NCBI GenBank assembly: GCA_009760855.2
Contig: WPIO01000007.1
Location: 7,120,501-7,184,500 of the forward strand
DNA from: Cristatella mucedo
Lineage: Eukaryota > Bryozoa > Phylactolaemata > Cristatellidae
Reading direction: 5' to 3'
Length of the DNA stretch: 64,000 nt
Shown here: piece after piece, positions 1-12,700 of the stretch
Numbering within the stretch: the first letter of the stretch is position 1
How the letters are laid out: the number at the start of each line of letters is the position of its first letter
Position numbers and translations under genes: made by a program
The notes under the pieces: generated by a model
What the model was told of the DNA's origin: nothing
Seen by the model: only the letters and a program-made list of their open reading frames with translations
Database searches by the model: none

Positions 1-454
1 GATTTTCATGTAGGCAGGGGGTAGACTTGTAATTTACGAAAAATCGTAATTTTGTAAAAAAAAATTATTTAGCATGAACTTGGCGCTTGCTCATCGAGTG
101 GAATTAAGACATACATTTCATTGTTGGTGGCGGTCAAAGTATGGGGCATGGGAATTGGCGGCGGTCCAGGTCGCTGCCCTGCTGTAGGGAGGGGGGTTCG
201 CCCCCTGCTCCCCTTTGCTCAGCCGCTTGGCGCATGAGGCGAGCGTTTTCCCTATCCACCGATAGATGGCAGGCTTCTTTTTTGGCTCCTTTCTGCATTA
301 TGCCTACGTGATCACCACTTGGCAGAACCTAGGAAGAACGACTGAAAACCTTGCATGCAATGTGCATTAATCAATCATTCGACAAATAGGAACAGACTCT
401 TAAAATCAGCCGTAGAGTGGTGAGCTACAGTCTTAAGAAAAAGACTTACAATTC

Positions 455-700
455 AGAGGCCAGCAGTGTCATGTTTTGGGGTTGCTTCAGCCCTTCCTAT
501 GTCGGAGCTGTGAATGTGTTGTAAATGGTCTTAAGGGCCATCATTCGTACATTGATCTGTTGCGAAATGCTGGGATTCCAAGTGTCAGAGCTCTTCTGGC
601 GAAGCCAGCGATTGCATTAGGCAGCAGGGCGATTACATTTGGCTATGAGCCGAAGCCTCCAGCTAAAGCTGCCAAGAGGTTTCTTTGCTGAAGCAGATGT
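455..700 (+). pseudogene. Tc1/mariner-type transposase fragment, frameshifted
   Basis: One frame reads SSVMFWGCFSPSYVGAV. After a shift the next reads NGLKGHHSYIDLLRNAGIPSV. Together these reproduce the VMVWGCFS ... G ... YIDIL motif that precedes the second catalytic Asp in Tc1-like transposases. Stops and the frameshift show it is dead. The ends of the element were not found. Confidence 0.6.
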
Positions 701-1317
701 TCGAGTCATTAGTAGGGCAAGTCAAGTTTGCTTGACCTAAATTTCAAGGAGCATTTTTGGGGTAGATTGGGGCCCTGTCCATCCTTCGATGCTATGCTTG
801 TTTGACTCCAGACTGTTTTACTAGCTGCAGTGTTACTGGGGAAATATGGCACAAGAGACTTGTAAGAGATGGACGAACTCGATGCTAATGTGACTACAAG
901 TGGTAATTAAAAACCGTAGATGTCTGCCTGACCTAGTAAACTATTTGCCCTGTCTATAATATATTTACTTTTACATAGCATTTAGTATTTATATAGTATA
1001 TAATATGCACAAGTCGTTGATACATTTTTCTGTATGTTAATTTGAAAGCCATCTGACGGCATTGGGTGGCTGTCACCAAGCCTGATGGAACAAGACTTTT
1101 GTGAAGGAGTGTATCCGTAAGCATGTCTTTGTTTGCTGGCACCGACATGACTTCAAAATTGCATATTTGGTACCTCCAGATTTATCCACCGTAATAATGA
1201 GAATTTGTCAGCTTGCTCTCGCATGCTGTTCGTTTTTGGGGCTACTGACTTTACTGCCTTCACTCTAGCACTTCTATAGCGGTGATTACTCCCTTGTGAA
1301 ATATGTAAATGTAGTTC
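701..1317. other. No gene seen
   Basis: Sequence between the Tc1 relic and SINE-2. It may include more of the decayed Tc1 element, but nothing is recognisable. Confidence 0.5.
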
Positions 1318-1480
1318 ATTTATCCTAAGAGCATCCTAAGAGAACTAATTTCTATTCAACTGCTTCACACTTGTGCCACAGAGCTCGAGCCCACGACCTT
1401 AGTCATCAAATACATTAACTTTAGTTGAAGCGAGCACCTTAACCACTGGGTTAAACTATTGCGGCACGTAACTCCTCTAA
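1318..1480 (-). mobile_element. SINE-2 (tRNA-derived, LINE-A-type 3' end)
   Basis: Read on the minus strand: A box (taacccagtggttaaggtgc), B box (cgtgggctcgagc), then the LINE-A-like hairpin region (gaagcagttgaatagaaatt ... tctcttagga). Confidence 0.65.
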
Positions 1481-1754
1481 CTCTGCATAGGATGCTGAGG
1501 CCAAAATCAAGAGTAGCCATACGTGTGTAGCAGAGGAGGAAAACGTGTGAAGAAACTAAACATTGCCGGCAGCTCGACGCCACAGAGCGGAAGGCACCCA
1601 TCACCGATCGCCCGAACATATACCAAGCACTCTCACTCTAGCAAGAAGAGACCGGCTAATTTATTCTGTGATGCTTTTCAAAGATGACTATCACACGCCT
1701 TTTTTTTAGCACATATATCTTGATACGGATGTAACTCGGATATTTAATTTTCAA

Positions 1755-2695
1755 AAGCCTTACCTAGTTATGGGCAAACCAAGTGTGATTCAGAAATTGG
1801 AAAGGCTAGCACTCAAAATCGGCTCTGCCAGCATATCTGTGTTGTATCTGCACGATAGCTAGGTGCCACATTCTTAAGTGACCTTTCGTTAGACGACCAC
1901 ATCAGCTCCACAGTCAAGCAACAAATGCCTGCTTTCAGCTTCATAACATTGCTAAAATTTGGGCTTGTTTAGACAGGGATACCACATCTAAGTTGGCTCA
2001 TGCATTTGTGACATCCTGGTTTGACTTCTGTAACTCAGTGCTTGCTGGCCTACCACCATGTGCAATCGGGCGCTTACAGCTGGTGCAAAACTGTGCAGCT
2101 AGGCTTGTCTGTCGTGAGCGTCACAGTTGCCACATCACACCACTTCTCGCCGACCTGCAGTGGCTACCAGTCAACGACTTCAAGGTTTTGTCGCTCACTT
2201 TTAGGTCCCTTCATTCTTTGGCTCCAGCCTACCTGTCAGATCTACTGCCCCACCAGGCTAAGCATTGAACCACTCGCTTTTCGGAATTTAACTGTTTACC
2301 TATATCTTGTACAAACATAAATCCTTTGGAGACCGTACCTTTAGTTCTTCGTATGTTTCCAAGACCTGGAACTCACTCCCGACTTGTGTCACGATATCTC
2401 CTGACTTGTCCACATTTAAAGATAAACTAAAAGTGCATCTATTTATTACAGCTTCTAAGTGGTCCCTGTAATTCGACCTTTATGTGCTTATTTGTGCTGA
2501 CATTGTTGTATGTTGCCACTAACCATACTTGCATGCTGATCCTGTGCATGTTACTCCTAACCATGTTATTCTTGTTGTTTATTGAGTGTGCTGCCATAAA
2601 CCATTCTATCGTGTTTCCTTTACAGCAAATGTAAAGCGCCTCGAAAGAGATTGGGTTCTATGAGGGCTCTTTATCAAGTGTATCATTATTACTAA
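1755..2695 (+). mobile_element. LINE-A copy, 5'-truncated
   Basis: Starts within the RT C-terminal part and keeps the segments AFVTSWFDFCNSVLAGLPP, LQLVQNCAARLVCRERHS, and HITPLLADLQWLPV. It ends with the family hairpin (aaagcgcctcgaaagagatt ...) and a short ATT tail. Frameshifts and a TGA after KH make it non-functional. Confidence 0.85.
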
Positions 2696-2699
2696 TAGC

Positions 2700-3429
2700 C
2701 TTTCATGCAACTAAAAAATTAATGCGCACAAATGCAGTCTGGCTAAATGCGAGACCATTGTCTGTGACCAGGGGGCATGGCAATACCCACTTCCTGATCT
2801 AGTGATATCTATGCTCTTTAATAAGATGGGGGCACGTGACCACGGGTGAAGGTCCCGTTAATGGGGTGGCTGTATACTTAAACAGCACATGGACAGACTG
2901 GCTGCAGCACCGTGGCCCGCAGCCTTCCCAGCTAATAGGAGGGTTCAAAACTACTTCTTTCTCATGACCAGCAGGCAGTTGTTGCTGTTGCTGGGGCAGT
3001 CAAGTGACCGAATCAAACTGCAAATTCTGGTTGCAAGTGACACGATCTGTCACTGCGTCTGGTTTCTTGCCTTTTTCGGAGTCGCCCATGTGAATCGCCG
3101 TTTTAATTCTTATACCAACCTGTTGACCGAGCTTTGGGGCACAACACCTCCATACTGTGCCCCAAAGCCTAGCAAGCTCTATGTGTGTGTTGCCACGAAA
3201 AACTATTCAAGCTTGTTAACAGCTTCTCTCCCGACCCTTTGCCGTGTCGTGGCTAGCCATCTTTATTCTTTTTTTTTCTTCTTCTCTGTTCAGGTACTGA
3301 TACTGCCGATACTGGTAAAACGATGGTGATGTGTGCCGATTGCATGCGTGGCCGCTCTTTGTGGTCGCACCGTTGGCATTAGCCCCTCGTTGCCCAGATG
3401 CTGCTCCAATCGTGCATGTATGCTTTCAG
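2700..3429. other. No firm feature; expected place of an upstream HEATR3 exon
   Basis: A long frame at 2889-3329 shows no family resemblance. A good acceptor (ctctgttcag) lies at 3294, but no frame after it clearly continues HEATR3. Confidence 0.4.
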
Positions 3430-3530
3430 TTTTCGAGCGAGGAATGGAAAGTGAGCAAACCCGTTGATGGCAAGGTGGACGCGTACACAGAGACATTGGT
3501 CAATGCGATCCAGCTGTTGCAGAGCCTCTG
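3430..3530 (+). CDS. HEATR3: HEATR3 exon a (first one recognised)
   Basis: Preceded by a strong acceptor (tgctttcag) and followed by a gttggt donor. It starts in phase 0 and ends with two bases of a codon. The peptide ends in DAYTETLVNAIQLLQSL, which corresponds to the helix just before the WNICE motif of vertebrate HEATR3. The charged stretch in front (SSEEWKVSKPVDGK) fits the poorly conserved linker. The upstream exons coding roughly the first 130 residues were not found between positions 1 and 3429. Confidence 0.55.
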
Positions 3531-3664
3531 GTTGGTGCTCTGTACTTGCACTGCACAGCTTGCTGCATCAGCTCTCTTCGAGCGCAGCTCAGCTCTGCTG
3601 CTCTTTCTCTGTCCTTCTGTCTGTCTGTCTGTCTGTCTCTGTCTCTGTCTCTGTCTCTGTCTCC

Positions 3665-3732
<68 letters not shown>

Positions 3733-6700
3733 GAGTGCAGCGCTCCTCTGCTCTCTCTTTCTTCGAGCGAAGCTCAGCTCTGCTGCTCTCTCTCTCGCTC
3801 TCTTTCTCTGCAAGTGCAGCGCTCCGATGCACGAGTGGTTGTGCTTGCTGCTGTTTGCAATACTGGTTCAGTATGCACTTGAACACAAAAATTATGATCG
3901 GGCTATCGCTAGCGTGACTGCCTTGACTCTAGGCGGCATCGTGCCCGAGGTGAAAGATGTTGCTCAAGCGTGATGTGAACTTGTGCAGCAGTGAAACAAG
4001 TGAGCATAGCTCACGTACGGTAATTTCGAAATATGCACCGACCGAAGGCCTTCTGCGGTGGGGCTGAGGGCCGGCGGATTTGGCAGCAATCATGCAAGTG
4101 CTCTACCAGTGTTCTACCGATTTGAGCAACGGCAACTGTCGTTATTTTGTAGCCTTTGCTGTGCATTTGCTTGAGCCGGCTCCCGGTGTGCTGCCAGAGT
4201 GCATGTGGGTGCATGCCCATGTTGGGTGTCAAGCTGCAACAATTGCTTGTTCTAAGGTCAGTGATCAGAGATTTTATAGTGCAGATTCAATAAATATAAA
4301 GGAGCTAGCTTGTTTTGCTATACAAAAAGAGACTATTTGCAGAATGCAGGAAAATGTAAATAGAAGCATGACCAAGTCAAAAGTACTGTACAGGAGCTGA
4401 ATTGTAGAGCGTGGCAACCGGAAAGAATTTGTGGGATTCAAGACTGTCAGGATTCAATGGTATTTAAGGCCAACTGTAGGTGCTTCATGGCATTTTTGGG
4501 TGCATTGCAAAAACATGATAACACTTGCTAGCCTGGGGAGAACAAGGGAGCTAGTCAGATCCTTAGCTAGCCATTGTAGTGAGCAATTCCTGATCTAGGC
4601 GAGCTGGCAAATTTGACGACTAACTAATAATAATAATAATAATGTACTTGATAAAGCGCCCCCAGAGAATCTCTTTCTAGGCACTTTACATTTGCTGCAA
4701 AGGGAAATGCAATTAAATGGTAAGTAAAATCATGCTTGAAAAACAAACAAAATGAATAACATGGTTAGGGGTGACATGCACAGGGTCAGCATGCAAAATG
4801 TGGTTAGTGGCAGCATGCACAATGTCAGCACGGCATAAGCACGTGAAGCAGTCTTTGAATAGATTCAAGATCGCGTGATCATCAAGTATCGCACTCATAT
4901 GGCAAGTGACTGTACTTGATGATGGTCTCATAGCAGCACTGCAGATTAAATGCCGATACGTCGTGGACTCCGGCTATTTTTCATCGTTCCTAAGAAGCCA
5001 TTTAGTATTGTCACTATTTAGTTTGCAGTTGGCCCAACATCAAGGATCCAATTTTGCAAGACAGTTGCAGTTATTCGACTGCCAAAGCTGACTGTAAGGG
5101 TTTGAGCGAAACTTGAAGCTCTGTGCTGTCAACATAGGAATGATCAGTGTTGCTGTGGACCTGAGTTAGTCCTCCAGAGGCTCGCTATAGATAGACAATG
5201 GCCACGGCCACCAATGTGCCTCAGTGGAACCCTCGTGCATACATGAAGTCTCCATAAATGATCCATAACCATTGCACATTCTAGGCTGGACTCTTTCGAA
5301 GCTGTTTGCATTGAACTGTGCCAGAGCCACACCGTAAAGGTCTGTTATGCTCAGGCTTTTGATATGAATCAGTCTGAAGCCAAAAGTTTAGCTTGTCAAG
5401 TGGCTTTACAAAGACAAACTTTTCTTTATGATTGTGCTGGCTACTATTGCTAGCACACGGCTTGTAGCTTATTCATCACTTCCTATCTGTCACACCTGTT
5501 GCATGGTTAGCTATCGTATTGTGTCGACATTTTCTGTTGGACACTTTGAACAGGTAGCCTGAAAGTGCATTTGGAGCTCTTGTTAAAAAACATTGTTGGA
5601 CTGGGCACAGTCTTAGGCAGACAACTGTTCTCTCTAGACTGTCTCGGCAATCCCTTAAGTCCAATTTTGGCACTCCATTAGTATGTATACCTTAGTTGAT
5701 CGTTGTGGTGCCTGCCCACTGGGCCCACTCTTGGTAATGCTGACGACGAGCTATTGATAATAATAATAGTAATACATTTGATATAGCACCCTCAGAGAAC
5801 TCAATCTCTTTGTAGGCACTTTACATTTGCTGGAAAAGAAGTACGATCGATCGAATGGTTTGCGGTAGCATGCTCAATGATAACTAGTATAACATGGTTA
5901 GGGGTGATATGCACAGAGTCAGCTCCACTAAATTTGGCGATAAATAGATGCGTTTTTAGCTTCTTGTTAAATGTGGTCAAGTCAGGAGATGTGACACAAG
6001 TCTGAAGTGAGTTCCAGGCTTTGGGATCATAAAAAAACGAACTAAAGGCACGGTCTCCAAAGGATTTGAGGTTCGTACGAGGTATTGGTAAACGATTAGA
6101 TTTTGAAAAGCCAGTTGGACGATGCTTAGCCTGGTGGGGGAGTTGATGTAATAATAATAATAATACATTTGTTATAGCACCCTCAGAGAACTCAATCTCT
6201 AGAATTTCTAGGCACTTCACATTTAATGCATAGGAAGCACGATCGAAGGGTTAGTGGTAGTCTGCTCATTGGCAACAAGCATAACATCGTTAGAGGTGTC
6301 ATGCACAGGGTCGGCATGCAATCGATGCTAGTATGAATGTCTTACATGGATGACTAAGCAGGTGCAAGCCTGGCCAGCCTAAAAAAAAATTATGCTCAGC
6401 CGAGCTTTGATTAATCCTTTTGGGATGTGTTGTTCACTAGTCGACTAGTCGCCTTAGCAACGTTTTTGGCTTAGTCGTGAGAGGTCAAGCATTAGACACC
6501 CTTACCGTTGGACTGGTTATGACATATACTCAACCAGGTCTGCAGGTAACACTAGCTGCTGGGTGGGAGAAGGAGAGACGTCTGCAGATATCACTTTGGC
6601 TCTGATGGGAGATATCTTCAGGTAGTTCTTTAATGTTAATCTCATGCTTTTCAAGTGAAATGTGTTGCTATATTGCACATTTGAGAGTGTGCATGTGCAT

Positions 6701-9700
6701 TTTGGTGCTGTTACTGCTATTTTTAGTGAAACTAGTAACATCGCCCTAAAGGTTGCATCCCTTGAGAGTGTTGCTGAATTCCTCGTACAACGACTGGATC
6801 CGGTCACTTTTGGAGGAGCGGTCTCAGTCTCTGCAGGTTTGTCATCTCCTGTCGTTTTGTTGCATCGCGAAGCTTAAGACTACGCCAAGCTACAAGGCTT
6901 ACTTGCCCAGTGTGTTCCAGGAGCCGTTTAAACAGAGCAGCTGTGCTTCATATGGCTATTTGCATGCCATTTAGGCGTGCCCAACTCATACCAATCCCCG
7001 GAGAGGCCATTGCAGCTGAGACCTGCAGCAGCTCCGTTCTGATCCGTCGTGATCTTACATACCGTTAGTAACACTAACAAATGTAAAGCACCTAGAAAGA
7101 GATTAAGTTCTCAGAGGGCGCTTTATCAAGTGCAATATTATTATTATTATTATTATTATTATTGGGTTGTGAGTAATACATCGAGTCCACAGGAAAATAA
7201 TCCCGGCATAATTCCGTATGACAGTGTTGACATAACTATAGTGCTGCTCATAAGTCTGTATAAGTTAGCTGCTCATAATTCACCTCTGCTTAACTAATGA
7301 TAGACCATGCTCAACTTCCTCAAACATGGGCATTTTTACAACGCTAAAAATACTAGCTGATTTAACAGCCTCTTCTGTTGTATAGCGACAAAAGAGCCTT
7401 TACGGCTATCACCACCGCTTGCAGCGGCAATAAACAATCACCCACTGCAGGATTCGAACCCGCGACCTCGGGATCGAGGTCGTGAAAAAGCAACTGCCTT
7501 ACCTAGTGTGCCATCGTGGCTCACCGTGCTCACAGTTCTAGCAGTGGTGTCGGGACTGTGATATCGGTGCACGGTCTTGGATGGGCTTTAGTTTGTTGCA
7601 TTCTAGCTCTTGATGCTAACACTTTGTATAGCTTTATTTCGGCTTCTCAGCTTGACATGGTATCGGTAGCCAGTCATGGAGTGGTCAAATCTTCAGCTCA
7701 ATATGCTGCACTCCGATGCGGTTATCAGATAGACTTAGTGAGTACGTGTGTGGCTACTGGCACCATTCTTCATCACAGCCAATGATATCGGCAAAGTTAG
7801 CAGTAGCTGATCTCGCCGTGTAGGGGTATGATCGGCTCATCCCTAGTTTCTCCCAAAGTGCTGTGTGTTAGTGTTCGCATGCGAGCCCGCATATGTGTCT
7901 ATGTCTACTCGCGTTTGTGCACATGTCATTTGCAACTGCGACTTTTCGCCATCGAAGTGTTGCCCTTGGCGCAGCACAGTTGTCCGGTGGTGCTGTGGCG
8001 ACGTATTGGTACAATTCAGAACTCTTTCTCGGGCAGCCGTGGCGCCAACTGTATAAGCATTTTCTTTTCTTCTTTTATTATCGTCGTTTGCAGCTGAGTG
8101 TCTGCTGGTGCTGACCGAGGACAATGCGGCACTTCGAGCCTGCCTGCAAGCGGCCGATCCCGCCCTCTGCCTCGTCAAGGCAGCAACGGGTGGCCTGGAG
8201 TTGATCGAGTCGGCATCGGTCGATGCGGGCACTCTCGTAGCTCCTATAGAAGACATGCTGCATGCCGTCGTTGCTATTGCTGGTAGGTAGCGAGCAGCTT
8301 TGTGTGCGAGCGCCTCCTGCTACTCCTGTGGTGTGTGCGTGTAGCGCGGTGCCTTGCATTTTAGTGGGTCCCTGTGATTCGTTCTTTGTGTGCTTCTGCG
8401 TGCTGACACTGTGCATGCTAACACTAAACATAATTTACAGGTTCACTCTGTGCACGGCACCTCTAACCACATCTGCCTGATGACATTGTGCATGCTACCA
8501 GTAATAATTTGATGATGCCTTCTTTACAGCATATGTGAAGTGCCGAGGAAGAGATTCGTATCTCTGAGATCTGAGAGTGCCATACATAGTTATTATTATT
8601 ATTATTTGTGCCTAGCCTACGGAGGTGACGAGCACTGGAGTTAGTTATGGTACTAGTGAGCTCTATCTAGTCTGAAGATCGCTCGGAGTCCTTCAGAGCA
8701 GTTTTCTTTTGGTGTGCCCTCGAGGGCCAGCAATGTCGCGTAGGAACGCAAAAGCTAGAAACATGGCTGATATAGAAGGACAGCTGAGTAAGTAACTAGC
8801 ATGCAGTGGGAATGACGGCTTGCTAGGACTGCTTGCGGAAAACCTAACTTTCAAAATAGCCGATTCGAGGAATCTAGGATCCTGTTGCAAAATGACCTTT
8901 CCTTAAATTCGACATCGGCCCGGCTCTAATAAGTTCTAAGTCCACCAACTTTCAGCTGCATAGCATTGCAGGAATCTGGGCGTGCTGATATAAGAATACC
9001 ACCACCAGCTGAGGTCCATGCATTTGCAACATGCCGTCTAGACATCTATGTAACCCGCTGCTCGTTGGTCTGTGCATGGCTTTGCAATAAAAGGCTGACA
9101 GTTTTAGGTCCAATGACATCGGTCCTTCAGATTGCTGCCTTGCTTTGAATGGCACATGTACTCGAGTGGAAAAGCACCAGCTTTGTTTATACTGAATATA
9201 ATAAATAAAATAGTCTTTCGACCGTGAAACTTAACACCAAAGCACAAACAACGAATGTACCCAATTACCTCAATGTCTTTCATGATGCGTCTTCATAAAC
9301 CAGTGTATGCAACAGAAAAATAACGAGAGAATGTATATTAGATACTCGAAATTCTTTATAAATGGCAGATTTCTCTATTTAATAGCCCGTACTTTGAAAG
9401 CAACTGCACGTCCCATTGTTGAAGGGATTAGACGCGAGCAATAGTAATACAACAACAGCGCACCGGCAGCTCTTGTTTCCAAACCTCGTGCTATCGCCAA
9501 TAGGCTTGCTTAAGACTCTCTAGTTGGCCAACGAGTTGGTGAGAATTTGGTGAGGTACAAGCTGAAGAAGATAGCCATGACCATCAATAGTTCGAAAAGA
9601 TCCGGTCATCCATATGTCACGACACTTGCTAGGACAGATGAAGCTTCAGACGTCATTTCACTACTGCTAGGGTTCGTCCTCGAAGCCTGAAGGCTACGAC

Positions 9701-12700
9701 TGGAAAGCTAGTTGGTAAGGATACGATTAGGCATCGATTAGATGGACAAGTTGTTTGCTCGGAATGCAAAAAAAAAGAGGAAGCCACTTCAGTCCATCGT
9801 ACATAAAGTGGCACATGTAGAGTGGGCATACTGTACAGATGTAGGTGCTGGTGCACGATCAAATGGGACGATAAGAGTAAATTCTTTCTTTTTGATCGCA
9901 GCAAATGTATACAACAACAGTGTCGTTGCTTTAGTGAAGGTTTTGATAATAATTGCCTTCAGAAGACAAAAGGAAATTTGGCAGCAAAGGGGTCATGGTC
10001 AGGAGTTACTCGTGTAGGGGATACCTGGCCTCGTGATGAAAGACGTTTATATAGAACTACTACTCCAGAACGTTGGAGTACCTATTGCAATGATCCTTCG
10101 TGTGAATAATTTTTTCAACCTGAGCAATGACGCTAAGCATTTGCCTAAGGGTGTTCAATATCTTCTGTGCTTCACTGAGGAATTCCGTTATGGGCCATTA
10201 GGCTAACAGAGTGGCCTAGTCAATCTTCTGACCTGAATCTCATTGAAAGTTTCTGATGGCGAGGTGGTTAGACAGCTCAGAGCAAAGGTAGACCATATCT
10301 AAAGAATGGTCTGCAGGGCTACATGAGAAGAACGATAAGGCTTAGTTCACTCTATACCAGAGTGGCTGAGACAGGTTGTTGCTTATCACGGTGGTCTAAC
10401 CTCATTTTAGCACCACAATTAATATACTTGTACTAAAATTTTACGTACACCTTAACTTAAGCTTCTTTGAATGCTTCGCATGATTACAGCATGTTGCAGT
10501 AACGTCTTCTATACGAAAACCGAAATTGTTGGGTTTGGCGGTCATTTTAGGCGACCATGCCGATACTTGTGCAGACGGGTGTACCCTTGTAGATACTGCA
10601 CATCAACCTATTATCCTACCGTGTCAGACGACCATCTGGAAATTCTGCTGTCAGCCACGTTCGAATCGAAGCTCTCGGCTCTATTGGCTCTATTTATGTT
10701 TGCCAGGACAGTTTGTGCCTTCGTAATGAAGCAGAGCTTCCGCATGCATGCTGGTAGCCTTCTTTGAACTGCCGAGCGTGTCGCAGAGCCGTAGTTATTA
10801 AGCTGCTCGGGTGTGTACATGTCAATTGCCGTGGTCTTCTAGTACCATCACTGTTTCACCCGTGTTGGTGATTTTACCTCATTCGCTAGTTACTCAGAGC
10901 ATTATGATAGTGCAGGGTTTCCGGTGTGCAGAAGAAATTAACTGAGCAATGTTCTGCAATTGGCTCTAGCATTCGGGGTTAATCTCACGATGCCACGTGG
11001 TGCTCATAACTGTGATGATCAGCTCTGATTGGCTTATCTTGCCTATGTTGGTTTTATTGCCGCCAATGTGACGAATCGCTCCAATGTGAAGAGTCGCTCT
11101 GGGGCAGTATGTGCAGTGGTTGTGGGTGTCATCCTCTTGAGTTATGTGATGTGCCTGGATTGTGCGTCATCTGTCACTGTGCGTTTAATCTGCGCTAGGA
11201 TATAGGGGTGTGGCGATGCCAATCATATCATCTATTATTTTTTGTATTAGGTATAGAAAGAAAGTGTGAATTCAATCTTTTTTCTGTTGTCATTAGGTTC
11301 TGCTTGTTTGTAGTTCTTTTTTTTAAATAGCTTAAGGCATCACTTTTTTTAAATAGCTTAAGGCATCAATCTCAGAGGTGTGAGCGCTCATTTTGATACA
11401 TTTGGATGTATGAAACTACACGTTCTTCTCATGCCGTTATACATTATAGTGTACAACTAAGGCTCTTTCAGTTGATCTCGTCCTATGCCTTACAGTGTCG
11501 ATTCTAGGGTGGCTGCTTAGTCTTGTGACCGTGAGTTGGTGCATGGCAGTTAGGCATTCGTGTTCGTAGTGCTTTATCTTGGAGCTTGTGTGCTTGAACC
11601 CAGTGGTGACTGTTCGCTAATTTCAGGCGTCCTCGTGAACTTGAGCAGCAGAAACATCGGCTCACTCGGCGCTGGCATAGCACCTCGACTGCTGAATGTG
11701 CTACTGCAGGTCATCGAGATAGATAGTGTCAGCCACATCCAGCAGCTCTACGAGACAGCTTGCTGCAATGTGCCCTCGCAGCACGTCCCCAATGAGGCAG
11801 TGCTACCGAGCGATCTGACTTTGGTGAGAGCATCGGCCCTGGCGTGCCCGCTTGGGTCAGCCACCCGGCTGTGTATGCTTGGCCCTGGTTACTGGATGGC
11901 TGTGTGAATCAAGGGGCTGATGCATAGTGAAGGCTGTTATTAAGGCCGTTAACAACTGCTGCTATTCAACTGTTGTGCATTCTCTTTGTTCGTCGGAACT
12001 TTATCGTGCCGTAAGCTGCAATTACGCCATCGAACGTTTGACATCTGACCTCTATCGAACTTGATTTTTTTGTTCGAGGCCCAGTACAACTAGCTGACGT
12101 GTGTCGAACTTGGTGACACGTGTCAGCAGAACTTTGCCGCATCAACAGTTCAGCAGTCACCTTCGGCGATCAGGTTGAGCCTTGGAATATTCCTCTCACT
12201 CACCCTAGGGATCGTTAGTCTCTGCCTGGAGCTTTCATTCCGTGCCTCTTATCTAGTAATTTCCCTGCTGTGGTGCAGCTATGCGGCGTGATGCGTCACA
12301 TCGGTTGCCACAGCTTCCTTCTTTTAAAAATGATTTAATGTAGTTAGCAGAGCACTCCAATACCTCTGCTGCTTGGCCGAGAGTGAAAACCTTTGCCTCG
12401 ATTAGTTAATGTATCTCTGTAACTCCACAAAGACTATGTGGGTGCTACACAGGAGAGTTTTGTATTGCACACTCTTGAGCCTACGCGGCTGTGGGTGCGC
12501 ATTTGATAGCCAACCGACTTAATCTCACGCAACAAAGAGAAAGTGAGAAGCATAGCTGAGTCAGGAGAGCAGTTGAAGTAGCGAGCACCATGAAAGTAGC
12601 AGCTCAGGACGGCTGGAAAGGATGAGCCATAGTCGCAGCAGGAGAACATATGTCGTTGCGTAAGAATTGTGGAAGTAAGTTCCACAGTCTTGGACCTGCA

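Noticed and set aside
3500-3917. Long frames of Ser/Leu or Arg/Glu repeats around 3.5-3.9 kb
   Set aside because: They are translations of the (TC)n microsatellite; only the flanking HEATR3 exons have family support.
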